This document shows positions 1-10,446 of a stretch of DNA of 64,000 nt, piece after piece (within the stretch, counting starts at the first letter, position 1; every line of letters starts with the position of its first letter). The notes beneath the pieces are model-generated. The model saw only the letters and a list, made by a program, of their open reading frames with translations. It was not told the DNA's origin and did no database searches. Origin of the DNA: Stieleria mannarensis (GTDB lineage: Bacteria > Planctomycetota > Planctomycetia > Pirellulales > Pirellulaceae). The stretch spans positions 99,994 through 163,993 of the forward strand of contig NZ_JACEHH010000021.1 in assembly GCF_014154935.1 (NCBI RefSeq). Direction: 5' to 3'. A program made the translations under genes and the position numbers.

Positions 1-1910
1 CCGACCGGTTGGATCTGCAATAGCGTCCCGGTCGCTCGTTTCAGTCGCGAGGTGCTGAGCGTGTAGTCGATTTGCGCGCGGGCGAATCCGACTTCTTCCA
101 ACAGCAATCGATCCTGGGCGTCCAGCAAGTCCTCCAACAGCGAGTTGGCCGAGTACCCGTCGCCGGGCAATTCACGCCAGCGATTAGAAATCAGATCGAC
201 GTACTCTTGGGCAGAAACCATCGCGACGTAGCGTGCGCCGAGTTCGCGGTGACTGGTTTCGACTTCGCGCACCGCCGCGGCGACTTCAGCGTGCAGTTTG
301 GCGATCGTTTCGCCCAAACGGCCGGCCAGCTTACGCAGTTCGGCTTGACGACGCATCACGTTGGCCTTGGCCGCGCGGCGTTGCAACGGAACTTCAAAGA
401 GCAGCCCGGCGCTATAGCTGGGCTCACCGACACTGAACTGGTCGATCCAGGAACCGCCGATGTCTTGGCTTCCCCGCAGACCGCTGACATAAGTTTCCAG
501 CACCAGATCCAACATCGGCAACAATTCATTGCAGGCGACGTTCAATCGGACGCGTGCGGTGTCCAATTCGCGGGCGACCTCATTCATTTCACTCCGCTGC
601 TGCAGTGCCGTGACGACGGCGTCTTCCATCGACACCGGGACCAGCGTCAACGAGGGCGGTCGAGCCGGAATGATCTCCACCGTCTTGTCATCACTCAAGC
701 GAGGAGAATTGACAAGCATCCGCAGTTGGTCTTCCGCGTTGCGAATCGCAGTCACGGCTCGAGCGAGTTCGGAACTCCGCGTCGCAACTGCCGCTTCGGC
801 GCGTTTCAGCTGGCTCTCAAGCGCGTCCAAGTCCTGTCGGTTCTCCAACCAGTCATGAATCGATTTGGCTTGATTCAAGTGGCGAATCCGCAGCAACAGC
901 GACGCCCGCTGGTAGTACAGGTTCCACATCGATTCCTGGACGCGAAGCAGATGATCTTGGATCGTGGTCGTCGCCGCTTCGTTGGCGATCTGGGTGTCCA
1001 GCTTGGCCAACACGATCAGGCTTCGGTTGTAGGCCTGTCCCGCGCCGTTGAGCAGCGGTTGGTTGAAACTGAGCGTCAACCGGGAATTGCCCTGGTTGTC
1101 TGGGGTAAAGAATTGCGAGCTGCTGTCCCGCAGCCCGATCTGCTGTCCGATCTCAAATTCCGCCCCGCTCTGGGTCTTCCGTCGCACGCCGCCGGAGAAC
1201 GAGAAGTCTTCTTCACGCAGCCGATCGACGTTGGTGCCCGCGTCCAGATCGCTTCCCGTGGGCACGCTGGTGCGAACAAATTTTGATTCGACAAACGCGG
1301 TCGGGTCAAAATCCGCCGCCGCGCGTGTGATGCCTGTCCGTGCGATGCAGATGTTTTCGTTGACCGCCGCGATCCGAAAGCTGTGCCGAAGCGCTTCTAA
1401 AATCAAACTGTCCCCGTCGACGACAACCGATGATGCGGAGAGTTCAAACGGAGCCGTCGCGGTGGCTTCCCACCAGGGCCGGTAGGTATCAGAGATGGGA
1501 GACCGCTGCGCCATCGACTTCAGGAATTGCTTGACCGAAGCGGACGTCACTTGCGTCGGAGCGGCGGACGTGGAAATCGTCGTTTCGTTCAACCATTCCT
1601 TCGGCACCTCACCGACGACCAACGGGTCCGGATTCATCGCCACGTAGGAGGGTGGCGGTCCAGGCGGAAGAGCGTTGTGGCTGGGAGTGTCCGAGCGATT
1701 TTCGAGGTCCATCGCCGCCACCAGAGGAAACTGTGTGGCCGGTTCCGCGTAGACTTCCGTCAATTCCACTCCCGTGTTGTTCACTCGCGACGGTGGGGCC
1801 GTGGTTTCCGCCAGCCAGGAGGGCAGGTCCTGCGTTTGCGCACCCACCGATCCCGCGACCGAAAAACAGGTCGCCAGCGCGATGAAGCAGTTGCAAACGG
1901 TCCGTCCCAT
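1..1910 (-). CDS. TolC-family outer-membrane efflux protein (partial, C-terminus beyond left edge)
   Basis: The minus-strand frame is open from an ATG at 1910 to the window edge with no stop, so about 636 residues are visible and the 3' end is missing. The N-terminus is a signal peptide (MGRTVCNCFIALATCFSVAG, then AQT). After a variable Pro/Thr-rich stretch of about 150 residues comes an outer-membrane efflux protein domain: long amphipathic helices with heptad patterning (QESMWNLYYQRASLLLRIRH; LESQLKRAEAAVATRSSELA) and repeated LxxA/LxxQ motifs, as in TolC coiled-coil hairpins. Members form trimeric outer-membrane/periplasmic exit ducts. It is divergent from the giant surface protein gene, and three periplasmic adaptor genes lie about 18 kb to the right, so export of surface proteins or small molecules is a reasonable inference. 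The substrate is unknown. Confidence 0.85.
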   Translation of the reverse strand, partial: MGRTVCNCFIALATCFSVAGSVGAQTQDLPSWLAETTAPPSRVNNTGVELTEVYAEPATQFPLVAAMDLENRSDTPSHNALPPGPPPSYVAMNPDPLVVGEVPKEWLNETTISTSAAPTQVTSASVKQFLKSMAQRSPISDTYRPWWEATATAPFELSASSVVVDGDSLILEALRHSFRIAAVNENICIARTGITRAAADFDPTAFVESKFVRTSVPTGSDLDAGTNVDRLREEDFSFSGGVRRKTQSGAEFEIGQQIGLRDSSSQFFTPDNQGNSRLTLSFNQPLLNGAGQAYNRSLIVLAKLDTQIANEAATTTIQDHLLRVQESMWNLYYQRASLLLRIRHLNQAKSIHDWLENRQDLDALESQLKRAEAAVATRSSELARAVTAIRNAEDQLRMLVNSPRLSDDKTVEIIPARPPSLTLVPVSMEDAVVTALQQRSEMNEVARELDTARVRLNVACNELLPMLDLVLETYVSGLRGSQDIGGSWIDQFSVGEPSYSAGLLFEVPLQRRAAKANVMRRQAELRKLAGRLGETIAKLHAEVAAAVREVETSHRELGARYVAMVSAQEYVDLISNRWRELPGDGYSANSLLEDLLDAQDRLLLEEVGFARAQIDYTLSTSRLKRATGTLLQIQPV

Positions 1911-2223
1911 GAGGCACTCCATCCGTGGAGTTTGTTGATGCGGGGGCACACTCCCGCCAATCTTCTATCCGCATGTCGTTCATCGGTTCCCAACCCGCTT
2001 TCGGACTCCCGCCAGCGGAGACAACTGCCATGCAAATCGACCACCGCGTCGAATCCTCGGAATGCTCGGCAGGCTCGACGGGAACGGTCCAATAGTGATA
2101 ACCGCTAAAGACCGCCTTGGCGTTGCGAGTGTTGAGGTGACGCGGACAAGCCGCCGGCGGATTCTGACCTACTTTTAAGAGACGAATTCTCACTTTCCAA
2201 TCCGAACCACCCGAGACTCCGAC
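1911..2223. other. Divergent intergenic region between tolC-like gene and giant surface protein gene
   Basis: About 313 nt separate the two divergent starts and should hold both promoters. The ORFs that cross it are shadows. I see a small inverted repeat (GAGA/TTCTC near 2182-2195) just upstream of the giant gene, but no convincing -35/-10 pair, sigma-54 box or operator. Confidence 0.4.
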
Positions 2224-5200
2224 ATGCCGTGGCGCCGACGCAAACGCGAACGCAAGCATGATTCATCGTCAATCCTGCGTGGCGGCCACCTGATCGATGC
2301 GGCCGTTCTGGAGAAGCGGTTGCTCTTTAGTGCGACGCCGATCGCACCACCGGTCGATCACATCGACGCGGAACCGGAGACGCAGCAGCCCTTTCCTGAC
2401 GGCGTCAACGCTGCTGACGCAACGACTCATGCGGGGCAGGGGGATCCGTCGCAGGACGATCAACAGCGTCAACGGCGTCTGGAGGTCGCCTTCGTCGACG
2501 CCAGCATCGGCGATTATCAACCGTTGGTCGAGGCGCTGCGATCCGAGAGCGGCAACGCGGACTTGGAGATCTACCTGCTGGAAGGATCGCGCGACGGGAT
2601 CGAACAAATCGGTGAAATCCTGTCGGCCTACAACCACTCGGCCTACAACGACGTCGACGCCGTGCACCTGCTGACCGATGGTGCCGACGGACAACTCCGT
2701 TTAGGGTCTTCCCTCGTGAATGCCGGCAATTTGGACGGATCGGCGGGAGACTTCGCGGCGTGGGGTTCTTCTTTGTCGCAAGACGCTGAGCTGATCCTGC
2801 ACGGATTTCAAGCGACCCAAACGCCGGAAAGCCACACGATGCTGGAGGCGATTTCGGAGCTGACCGGGGCGACCGTCGCGGTCCCGACCTCAGATGCTGC
2901 ACGAGCGGAGAGTGTTGCGGCCGACAGCAGCGCGGACGTCACTTCGGCGGACGAACAGCACACCGCGCGTGAAATCGTGGTCGTGGATCAAACCGCAGAG
3001 GACTATCAGCAGTTGCTGGCCGATCTACAGAGTGAACGTGGCGACGGACGGTCGTTCGAGGTGATCCTGCTGGATGGTCACAGTGACGGGATCGATCAGA
3101 TCAGCCGGGCGCTGGCGCAGTATGACGACGTCGATGCGATTCACTTGGTCACGCACGGAACCGCCGGCCGATTGAAACTGGGCAACGCGTGGCTTTCGCT
3201 CGACAACCTGAACGACCATGCCGACACGATCGCTCTGTGGGGCGATTCGCTTCGCGTCGGCGCAGACGTGTTGATCTATGGCTGTGATCTGGCAGCCAAT
3301 GAAGACGGACGAACACTGTCGACTTCCCTGGCAAGCCTGACCGGGGCTGACGTTGCGGCCAGCGATGACGACACGGGACACGCGATTTTTGGCGGCGACT
3401 GGGATCTGGAATACTCGACCGGAGCGATCGAAACCAGTTTGGCCTTCAGCCTGGACGTGCAACAGAACTGGGCCCATTTGTTGAACGTAACGATCGACAA
3501 CACCACCACGGGTACCGCCGGAACGGGAGCGACAAGCACGTCATTCGCTCACGCGACGGCTGGAACGGACCGTTTGATGTTGGTTGGCATCTCTTTTGGT
3601 CAGGACATGGGCGATAGTGTCAGTTCGGTGACCTACAACGGTGTCGGTCTAACGTTGGTTGGGACTCAAGAGCACGCGGATCCGTCGAAGTCACGCGTGG
3701 AAATCTGGTCGCTGGTCGCACCGGACTTGGGCCCCCACAACATCGTGGTCAACTTTTCGGGCACGAGTCACCAGGGAGCGACCGTCGGTGTGATGACCTT
3801 CACCGATGTCGATCAAACGACTCCTGTGGGAACGTTTACCGGCGATCAAGGAACATCGGGAACGCCGTCGGTGACCGTTTCTTCGACCAGCAACGATCTG
3901 GTATTCGGCGTCGTCGGCGTGGACGACAACAGCGATTGGGACTTCACGCCCGGATCGGGTCAGACCGAGCATTGGGACCTGTTTTCTTCTCAAGCCAACG
4001 GTTCCGGAACCACCGAAGACGGTGCGGCATCGGTGGTGACATCGTGGACCTATGGAGCTTCCACCCCATGGGCCGCCGGTGCTGTGTCGATCAAGGCGGC
4101 GCCCCCGGCCAATGCGATCACCGTCGATACGACCAGTGACACCGTTGACGGTGACACGTCATCGATCACCGCCTTGCTGAGCAACAAAGGGACCGACGGA
4201 TTCATCTCGCTGCGGGAAGCGATCCTTGCGGCCAACAACACGTCGGGGACCGATGACATTTATCTCGGTGCGGGCACACATACCCTGTCCATTTTGGGAG
4301 CCGGCGAAAACCTGGCAGCGACCGGTGACCTGGACATTACTGAAAGCGTCAACATCCATGGTGATTCGGCTTCTACAACGATCATCGATGGCAGCGGAAT
4401 GGGGGCATCGCCCGACCGTGTCTTTGACGTGCTGGCCGGAACCGTCGTCAACGTCACGGACCTGACCATCACGGGTGGACAGGGTGGTGGCAGCGGTGGC
4501 GGCGGCGTCTACATTGCAACCGGCGCGGATTTGACGGTCACCAACGTGGTGTTGGAAAACAACAACAGCAACAATGGTGGCGCCATCCAAAACGACGGCA
4601 TGTTCACTGCCCATACCACCGTCATCAGAAACAATACCGGCAACAGCGGTAGCGGCATCGACAACAGTGGAACGCTGGTTCTGGCCGATGTGGCCATCAC
4701 CGGAAACAACGCCGGAAATGCAGGCGGCGGTGTTCGAAACAATGGAACGGCGACCCTGACCAACGTCACGCTCAGCGGTAACTCCGCGACGGCCGGAGCA
4801 GGCATTCACAATGGCGGCGGTTCGGCCGTGATGACCCTGACCAACGTGACCATCAGTACCAATACGGCGACCAACTCGGGCGGTGGAATCTGGACAAACC
4901 AGAACATCGACGCGACCAACGTCACGATCACGAATAACCAGGCCACGACGCCTTCGACGGGAACCGGCGGCGGCGTTCACATTGCCGGTGGCGGCGGTGA
5001 CGTCACACTGAAAAACAGCATCTTGTACGGCAACACTGCGGCGATCGGCCCAGATGCGGATGCGGAATTGACATCGTCTGGATACAACATCGCCAGTGCC
5101 GCGGCGATTGTCGAGGTCGGATCCGACGATACGGTCAGCGATCCGATGCTGGGTGCGCTGACCGACAACGGGGGATTCACCGAAACACATGCATTGCTCG

Positions 5201-8200
5201 TCGGAAGCGTCGCGATCGACCCTGCGGGACTGACCGGCGCTCCCACAACAGATCAACGCGGCACCACGCGCGATGCGACGCCCGACATCGGAGCCTTTGA
5301 ATACGTTGCAGCCGGCAACGCTTCCCCAACGATTTACAACTTGGCCGGGGACACATTGAACTACAGCGAAGGCGATGTGGCGACGGTCATCGAGCAAGGT
5401 GGAAACGTCACCGTCGGCGACGTCGATTCGTCTGACTTTGACACCGGCAACCTGACCGTGGCCATCACAACCGGCGGTGACTCGGGCGAAGACGTGCTCG
5501 CCATCCGTGATCAAGGTGTCGGTGTGGGCAACATCAGCGTCTCCGGCAGCGACGTTCGCTACGACTTCGGCGCCGGACCGGTTGTGATCGGGACCGTCAC
5601 CGGAGGCACCGCGGGAGCGGATCTGGTGGTGACCTTCAACGCCAACGCCACCACCGCTGCGGCCGACGCGCTGGTCGAAAACATCACCTACCGCAATACC
5701 GATACCGACAACCCGACGACCTCCGCACGAACGATTCGATTCACGCTCAACGACGGCGACGGCGGAACCAGCGCCGCACACGACACCACCGTCAATGTCG
5801 CCGCACATAACGATACCCCGACGATCAGCAATCTGACCGGGGACACGTTGAACTACAGCGAAGGCGATGCGGCGACGGTCATCGAGCAAGGCGGAAACGT
5901 CACCGTCGGCGACGTCGATTCGGCCGACTTCGACACCGGCAACCTGACCGTGGCCATCACAACCGGCGGCGATTCCGGCGAAGACGTGCTCGCCATCCGT
6001 GATCAAGGCGCCGGCGTGGGCAACATCAGCGTCTCCGGCAGCGACGTTCGCTACGACTTCGGCGCAGGACCGGTCGTGATCGGGACCTTCACCGGAGGGA
6101 CCGCGGGAGCGGATCTGGTGGTGACCTTCAACGCCAACGCCACCACCGCTGCGGCCGACGCGCTGGTCGAAAACATCACCTACCGCAATACCGATACCGA
6201 CAACCCGACGACCTCCGCCCGAACGATTCGATTCACGCTCAACGACGGCGACGGCGGAACCAGCACCGCCCACGACGCCACCGTCAATGTCGCCGCACAA
6301 AACGATGCCCCGACGATCAGCAATCTGACCGGGGATACTTTGGCCTATCTCCCCGCATCCGGCCCGCTTGTAATCGAATTTGGCGGTGATGCGACGGTCT
6401 CTGACGTCGACTCAGCCGACTTCGATTCGGGAAGCCTGACCGTTTCGGTCGCCTCAGGGAACGATGCCAGCGAAGACGTTCTGGCGATCCGCAATCAGGG
6501 GACCAACCCCGGTGAAATCAGCGTCTCGGGCTCGAACGTCTATTACAACTTCGGCGCCGGAGCGGTGTTGATCGGGACCTGGTCGGGTGGCTCAGGCGGG
6601 GCCGACTTGGTCGTGTCACTGAACGCGGCGGCCGATGCGACAGCGACCACGGCACTGGTGCGAAACATCACCTACGAAAACACCGACACCGTGGCGCCGA
6701 CCACGGGGACGCGCACGATTCGCTTCACCGTCAACGATGGTGACGGCGCCATCAGTTTGAACCACGATGCCACCGTCACCGTGGTGAAAGGCGCTCCGGG
6801 CGGAGTCGCGAACGGTCTGAAGTTGTGGTTGAAGGCCGATGCCGGTGTCACGATCGGATTGGGAGGGGTCAGCCAATGGGAAAATCAAGTCACCAACGCG
6901 ACGCTGTCTGATCTCCAACAAGTCCTGTCGACCCAGCGCCCCGATCTGATCGCATCCGGATTGAATTTCAACCCGATCATTTCGTTCGACGGCATTGATG
7001 ATCACTTGTCGGACCTCTCGGTTTGGGGAGCCGACCTGTTCGGGGCCGATTCCGCCTCCCTTTTCCTGGCTGGAAGTACGAACGGGTCCAATGGAGTGAT
7101 GCTGCAGTGGATCGACACGCTCAGCAACCGGGTCAACCTAGAGGACGACCTTCGATTCGACTTCGGCGATCTGACCAATGATCAGCTGACCGCGCCAGCA
7201 CCGAGCACGGGCTACCACATCATCAACGCGCAAGCGACGCCCGGTGCGCCGGCCGGCCTGAGCATCGACATCGATGGTCAGCAAACCGCTTCGGGTAGCG
7301 CGAGCGTCGGCAGCCCCCTGGACAACAACCAGTTCGGACAGTTCTTCTTGGGTGAATACCCCGGCGGTGGATTCAACGATGACTTGGACCTCGGCGAAGT
7401 CGTTATCTATTCGACAGACCTCAGTACCATCGACCGTTTGAAGGTGGACTCTTACCTAGCGATTAAGTATGGCATCACACTCGGTCAAGTGAGCCCCGCA
7501 ACCTATCGCGACTCCACCGGTACGGCGATCTGGAATGCGGCAGCGAACTCCGGGTTCGAGCATGACGTCGCGGGAATCGGCCAAGACAACGCCTCCTTAC
7601 TTGCCCAGAATCAATCTCGATCGATCAACGCCGATGCCATCGTGACCATGTCCGGGGCTTCGAACCAAAACGACCGTGAATTCATGTTCTGGAGCAATGA
7701 TGACGGGGCATTGACTGAGGTTGCCGCTGAACCGGCGGGCATCGCCAACCGACTCGATCGAATTTGGCGGGTCAGCGAAACAGGTGAGATCGGCACGACG
7801 ACGATCTCATTTGATCTAAGCGGATTAACCTATAGCGGGGCGACGGCCGCCGATTTCAATCTGATCGTTGATAACAATACAGACTTTAATCTTGGAGCGA
7901 CCTTGGTTTCCGCAGCGAGCTATGACGCCGGGACGGGAATCGTCACCTTCACGGGCGTGGATCTCGCTGACGGAAACTATTTCTCACTGGGGACATCGGT
8001 TCCGACCAATGACGCGCCAACGATCAACAATCTTTCCGGCGATACACTCAGCTACACCGAAGGGGACGCAGCGGCGGTAATTGAACAGGGGGGCAACGTC
8101 ACCGTCACCGACGGTGACTCGGCTGACTTTGACACCGGCAATCTGACCGTGTCGGTCTTCGCCGGCGGTGACAACACCGAAGACGTCTTGGCCATCCGCG

Positions 8201-10446
8201 ACCAAGGCCCTGGCGTCGGCAACATCACCGTCTCGGGCAGCAACGTCTTGTACGACTTCGGCGGCGGCCCCGTCGTGATCGGAACCTTTGCCGGTGGCAG
8301 CGGAGGTGCAAATCTGGTCGTCACCTTCAACGCCGGCGCCACGGCAACCGCGGCCGACGCGTTGATCGAAAACATCACCTATCAGAACACCGACACCACC
8401 GATCCCACGACTTCCGCACGCACGATCCGGTTCACGATCAATGATGGGGACGGCGGAACCAGCGTCGCCCACGACGCCACCGTCAACGTGGCGGCACAAA
8501 ACGATGTGCCGGCAATCGATAATCTGGCCGGCGACACACTCAGCTACACCGAAGGTGACGCTGCGACGGTGATCGAACAGGGCGGCAACGTCACGCTGAG
8601 CGACGGTGACTCGGCAAACTTCGACACCGGCAACCTGACTGTGTCGGTCTTCGCCGGCGGCGACAACACCGAAGACGTTTTGGCGATCCGCGATCAGGGT
8701 CCCGGCGTCGGCAACATCACCGTCTCAGGCAGTAACGTCTTGTACGACTTCGGCGGCGGCCCCGTCGTGATCGGGACGTTTACCGGCGGCAGCGGTGGTG
8801 CGAATCTGGTCGTCACCTTCAACGCTGGCGCCACGGCAACCGCCGCCGACGCATTGATCGAAAACATCACCTATCAGAACACCGACACCACCAACCCCAC
8901 GACCTCCGCGCGCACAATCCGATTCACGATCAACGACGGAGACGGCGGAACCAGCGTCGCCCATGACGCCACCGTCAACGTGGCGGCGAGCAATGCGGCG
9001 CCCGCGATCGACCTGGACACGAACGATTCCAGCGGCGCGAGCGGAGCAGACTTTGCCGGGACGTTTACCGAAGGCGGCCCGGCGGTGTTGATCGCCGACG
9101 CGGCCGACGCAATCCTGACCGACGTCGACTCGTCCAACTTGACCCAGTTGACCGTCACGATCACGAACCTGATTGACGGTGCCAGCGAGACGCTTGCGGC
9201 CAACACCAGCGGAACGTCCATCACCGCGGCCTATGCTGCGGGAACGCTGACGCTATCGGGAACGGACACGGTCGCCAACTACCAGCAAGTCCTTCGCACC
9301 ATCACCTACCACAACGCCTCGTCCAATCCCGATGGGACCACTCGAGTCATCCAGGTGGTCGCCAGCGACGGTGGTTTGCCCAGCAACGTTGCGACGGCGC
9401 GAATCGCGATCACCACGGTCAACGACCCGCCGACGGCCACCGATGACAGTTTTTCCATGCAGGCGGGAAATACCCTGACGATCGGGGTCGGCGGACTGCT
9501 CGCCAACGACGTCGACTTGGACGGAAACTCCCTGACCGTGATTCCCGTCTCGGGGCCGATTTCAGGAACGTTGACGCTGGCCGCCGACGGCTCCTTTCAA
9601 TTCACTCCAGCAGCAAACTTCAGCGGACCGGTGACGTTCACGTACGCCGTGACCGACGGCATCGCCACAAGCGCGCCGACGACCGTCACGATCCTGGTGG
9701 CCAAACCCAACAATCTGAGCGAGGTCACACTCGGAGACCTTGCCAGCATCGCCGCTGACCCGGCCCCGGAAGTAGAAACCGTGCCGGAGGTGCCGGCCGA
9801 AGAAGAGAATACAGAGGAAGACGTCGAAACGGAATCGGCCACGGAGATTACGTCGGTTATCGAAGCGGACGTCGACGTTCCGCCGGTGTTCACGCGAGCC
9901 TCGGTCATCCAGACCACCGATGACGAACTCCTGACGCTCAGCATGGTCCCCTTGAGCATGCTGGATCTGAGCGACGGCGACCAAGATTCCGAGCGGATCG
10001 CCAGGGTCGACGACGGTCAAAACGGCTACACGAATCGACAATCACGTTCCCAATCGAATCGCCCAAACGTTTCGACCCTCGGGATCGTCAAATTTGACAG
10101 CAAGCTGCTTTGGGGCGACATGGAAGGCATGCAGGACGATATCAAACAATCGGACGCCGCGCCGTACTACTTTGCCGGGACCTTCGCGGGATTCTCCGGC
10201 GCCCTCTCGGTCGGCTATGTGATGTGGACGGTTCGTGGCGGGTTGTTGGCAACCAGTTTACTGGCCCACCTGCCGGCATGGAGTCTGGTCGATCCGCTGC
10301 TGGTTCTGAATGAACTGGACGATGACGACGACAGCGACGACGATTCGTTGGAAGAACTGTTGGACAAGACCGAAAAAGAACGCGAGCAAAGCTCACCGAC
10401 CGAGACTGCTTCCCAGTCATCGGCTTCAGGGGAAACCCTCACATGA
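2224..10446 (+). CDS. Giant multidomain surface protein: two DUF4347 domains, beta-helix, cadherin-like repeats, C-terminal membrane segment
   Basis: 2740 residues. The basic N-terminus carries the planctomycete LEPR-XLL-type motif ([11 protein letters not shown], residues 29-39). Next are a degenerate DUF4347 copy (about 84-226) and an intact one (about 249-414; THG and YGCDLA motifs). A lectin-like segment follows, then a CSLREA-type motif ([12 protein letters not shown], near 660) leading into a Gly/Asn-rich right-handed beta-helix that ends in a DIGAFEY motif near 1025. Three 164-residue cadherin-like repeats (1032-1523), a LamG/DUF8202-like block ([10 protein letters not shown] onward) and two more repeats (1929-2256) come next, then a cadherin_5-like domain near 2404-2490, an acidic linker and one hydrophobic segment near 2650-2690 with an Asp-rich tail. 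Such proteins are thought to be cell-surface adhesins; that role is inferred. The stop overlaps the kinase start (ATGA). Confidence 0.9.
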   Translation: MPWRRRKRERKHDSSSILRGGHLIDAAVLEKRLLFSATPIAPPVDHIDAEPETQQPFPDGVNAADATTHAGQGDPSQDDQQRQRRLEVAFVDASIGDYQPLVEALRSESGNADLEIYLLEGSRDGIEQIGEILSAYNHSAYNDVDAVHLLTDGADGQLRLGSSLVNAGNLDGSAGDFAAWGSSLSQDAELILHGFQATQTPESHTMLEAISELTGATVAVPTSDAARAESVAADSSADVTSADEQHTAREIVVVDQTAEDYQQLLADLQSERGDGRSFEVILLDGHSDGIDQISRALAQYDDVDAIHLVTHGTAGRLKLGNAWLSLDNLNDHADTIALWGDSLRVGADVLIYGCDLAANEDGRTLSTSLASLTGADVAASDDDTGHAIFGGDWDLEYSTGAIETSLAFSLDVQQNWAHLLNVTIDNTTTGTAGTGATSTSFAHATAGTDRLMLVGISFGQDMGDSVSSVTYNGVGLTLVGTQEHADPSKSRVEIWSLVAPDLGPHNIVVNFSGTSHQGATVGVMTFTDVDQTTPVGTFTGDQGTSGTPSVTVSSTSNDLVFGVVGVDDNSDWDFTPGSGQTEHWDLFSSQANGSGTTEDGAASVVTSWTYGASTPWAAGAVSIKAAPPANAITVDTTSDTVDGDTSSITALLSNKGTDGFISLREAILAANNTSGTDDIYLGAGTHTLSILGAGENLAATGDLDITESVNIHGDSASTTIIDGSGMGASPDRVFDVLAGTVVNVTDLTITGGQGGGSGGGGVYIATGADLTVTNVVLENNNSNNGGAIQNDGMFTAHTTVIRNNTGNSGSGIDNSGTLVLADVAITGNNAGNAGGGVRNNGTATLTNVTLSGNSATAGAGIHNGGGSAVMTLTNVTISTNTATNSGGGIWTNQNIDATNVTITNNQATTPSTGTGGGVHIAGGGGDVTLKNSILYGNTAAIGPDADAELTSSGYNIASAAAIVEVGSDDTVSDPMLGALTDNGGFTETHALLVGSVAIDPAGLTGAPTTDQRGTTRDATPDIGAFEYVAAGNASPTIYNLAGDTLNYSEGDVATVIEQGGNVTVGDVDSSDFDTGNLTVAITTGGDSGEDVLAIRDQGVGVGNISVSGSDVRYDFGAGPVVIGTVTGGTAGADLVVTFNANATTAAADALVENITYRNTDTDNPTTSARTIRFTLNDGDGGTSAAHDTTVNVAAHNDTPTISNLTGDTLNYSEGDAATVIEQGGNVTVGDVDSADFDTGNLTVAITTGGDSGEDVLAIRDQGAGVGNISVSGSDVRYDFGAGPVVIGTFTGGTAGADLVVTFNANATTAAADALVENITYRNTDTDNPTTSARTIRFTLNDGDGGTSTAHDATVNVAAQNDAPTISNLTGDTLAYLPASGPLVIEFGGDATVSDVDSADFDSGSLTVSVASGNDASEDVLAIRNQGTNPGEISVSGSNVYYNFGAGAVLIGTWSGGSGGADLVVSLNAAADATATTALVRNITYENTDTVAPTTGTRTIRFTVNDGDGAISLNHDATVTVVKGAPGGVANGLKLWLKADAGVTIGLGGVSQWENQVTNATLSDLQQVLSTQRPDLIASGLNFNPIISFDGIDDHLSDLSVWGADLFGADSASLFLAGSTNGSNGVMLQWIDTLSNRVNLEDDLRFDFGDLTNDQLTAPAPSTGYHIINAQATPGAPAGLSIDIDGQQTASGSASVGSPLDNNQFGQFFLGEYPGGGFNDDLDLGEVVIYSTDLSTIDRLKVDSYLAIKYGITLGQVSPATYRDSTGTAIWNAAANSGFEHDVAGIGQDNASLLAQNQSRSINADAIVTMSGASNQNDREFMFWSNDDGALTEVAAEPAGIANRLDRIWRVSETGEIGTTTISFDLSGLTYSGATAADFNLIVDNNTDFNLGATLVSAASYDAGTGIVTFTGVDLADGNYFSLGTSVPTNDAPTINNLSGDTLSYTEGDAAAVIEQGGNVTVTDGDSADFDTGNLTVSVFAGGDNTEDVLAIRDQGPGVGNITVSGSNVLYDFGGGPVVIGTFAGGSGGANLVVTFNAGATATAADALIENITYQNTDTTDPTTSARTIRFTINDGDGGTSVAHDATVNVAAQNDVPAIDNLAGDTLSYTEGDAATVIEQGGNVTLSDGDSANFDTGNLTVSVFAGGDNTEDVLAIRDQGPGVGNITVSGSNVLYDFGGGPVVIGTFTGGSGGANLVVTFNAGATATAADALIENITYQNTDTTNPTTSARTIRFTINDGDGGTSVAHDATVNVAASNAAPAIDLDTNDSSGASGADFAGTFTEGGPAVLIADAADAILTDVDSSNLTQLTVTITNLIDGASETLAANTSGTSITAAYAAGTLTLSGTDTVANYQQVLRTITYHNASSNPDGTTRVIQVVASDGGLPSNVATARIAITTVNDPPTATDDSFSMQAGNTLTIGVGGLLANDVDLDGNSLTVIPVSGPISGTLTLAADGSFQFTPAANFSGPVTFTYAVTDGIATSAPTTVTILVAKPNNLSEVTLGDLASIAADPAPEVETVPEVPAEEENTEEDVETESATEITSVIEADVDVPPVFTRASVIQTTDDELLTLSMVPLSMLDLSDGDQDSERIARVDDGQNGYTNRQSRSQSNRPNVSTLGIVKFDSKLLWGDMEGMQDDIKQSDAAPYYFAGTFAGFSGALSVGYVMWTVRGGLLATSLLAHLPAWSLVDPLLVLNELDDDDDSDDDSLEELLDKTEKEREQSSPTETASQSSASGETLT
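5317..6792 (+). repeat. Three tandem 492-nt repeats encoding cadherin-like domains A, B, C
   Basis: Copies start at 5317, 5809 and 6301, exactly 492 nt (164 codons) apart. A and B are almost identical at DNA level, including silent sites, while C is clearly diverged (its [12 protein letters not shown] replaces [14 protein letters not shown]). This implies recent duplication or gene conversion between A and B. Confidence 0.9.
8008..8991 (+). repeat. Two tandem 492-nt repeats encoding cadherin-like domains D, E
   Basis: Copies start at 8008 and 8500 with the same 492-nt period as the 5317 block. D and E are almost identical to each other and closer to each other than to A/B (shared [18 protein letters not shown] and FGGGPVVIG). 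They lie after a 400-residue LamG/DUF8202-like insert. Confidence 0.9.

Noticed and set aside
4159..6300. 713-codon open frame on the minus strand inside the giant gene
   Set aside because: It mirrors the 492-nt repeats (Gly/Val/Asp-rich in antisense), shows no domain, and the plus-strand frame has clear ordered domains.
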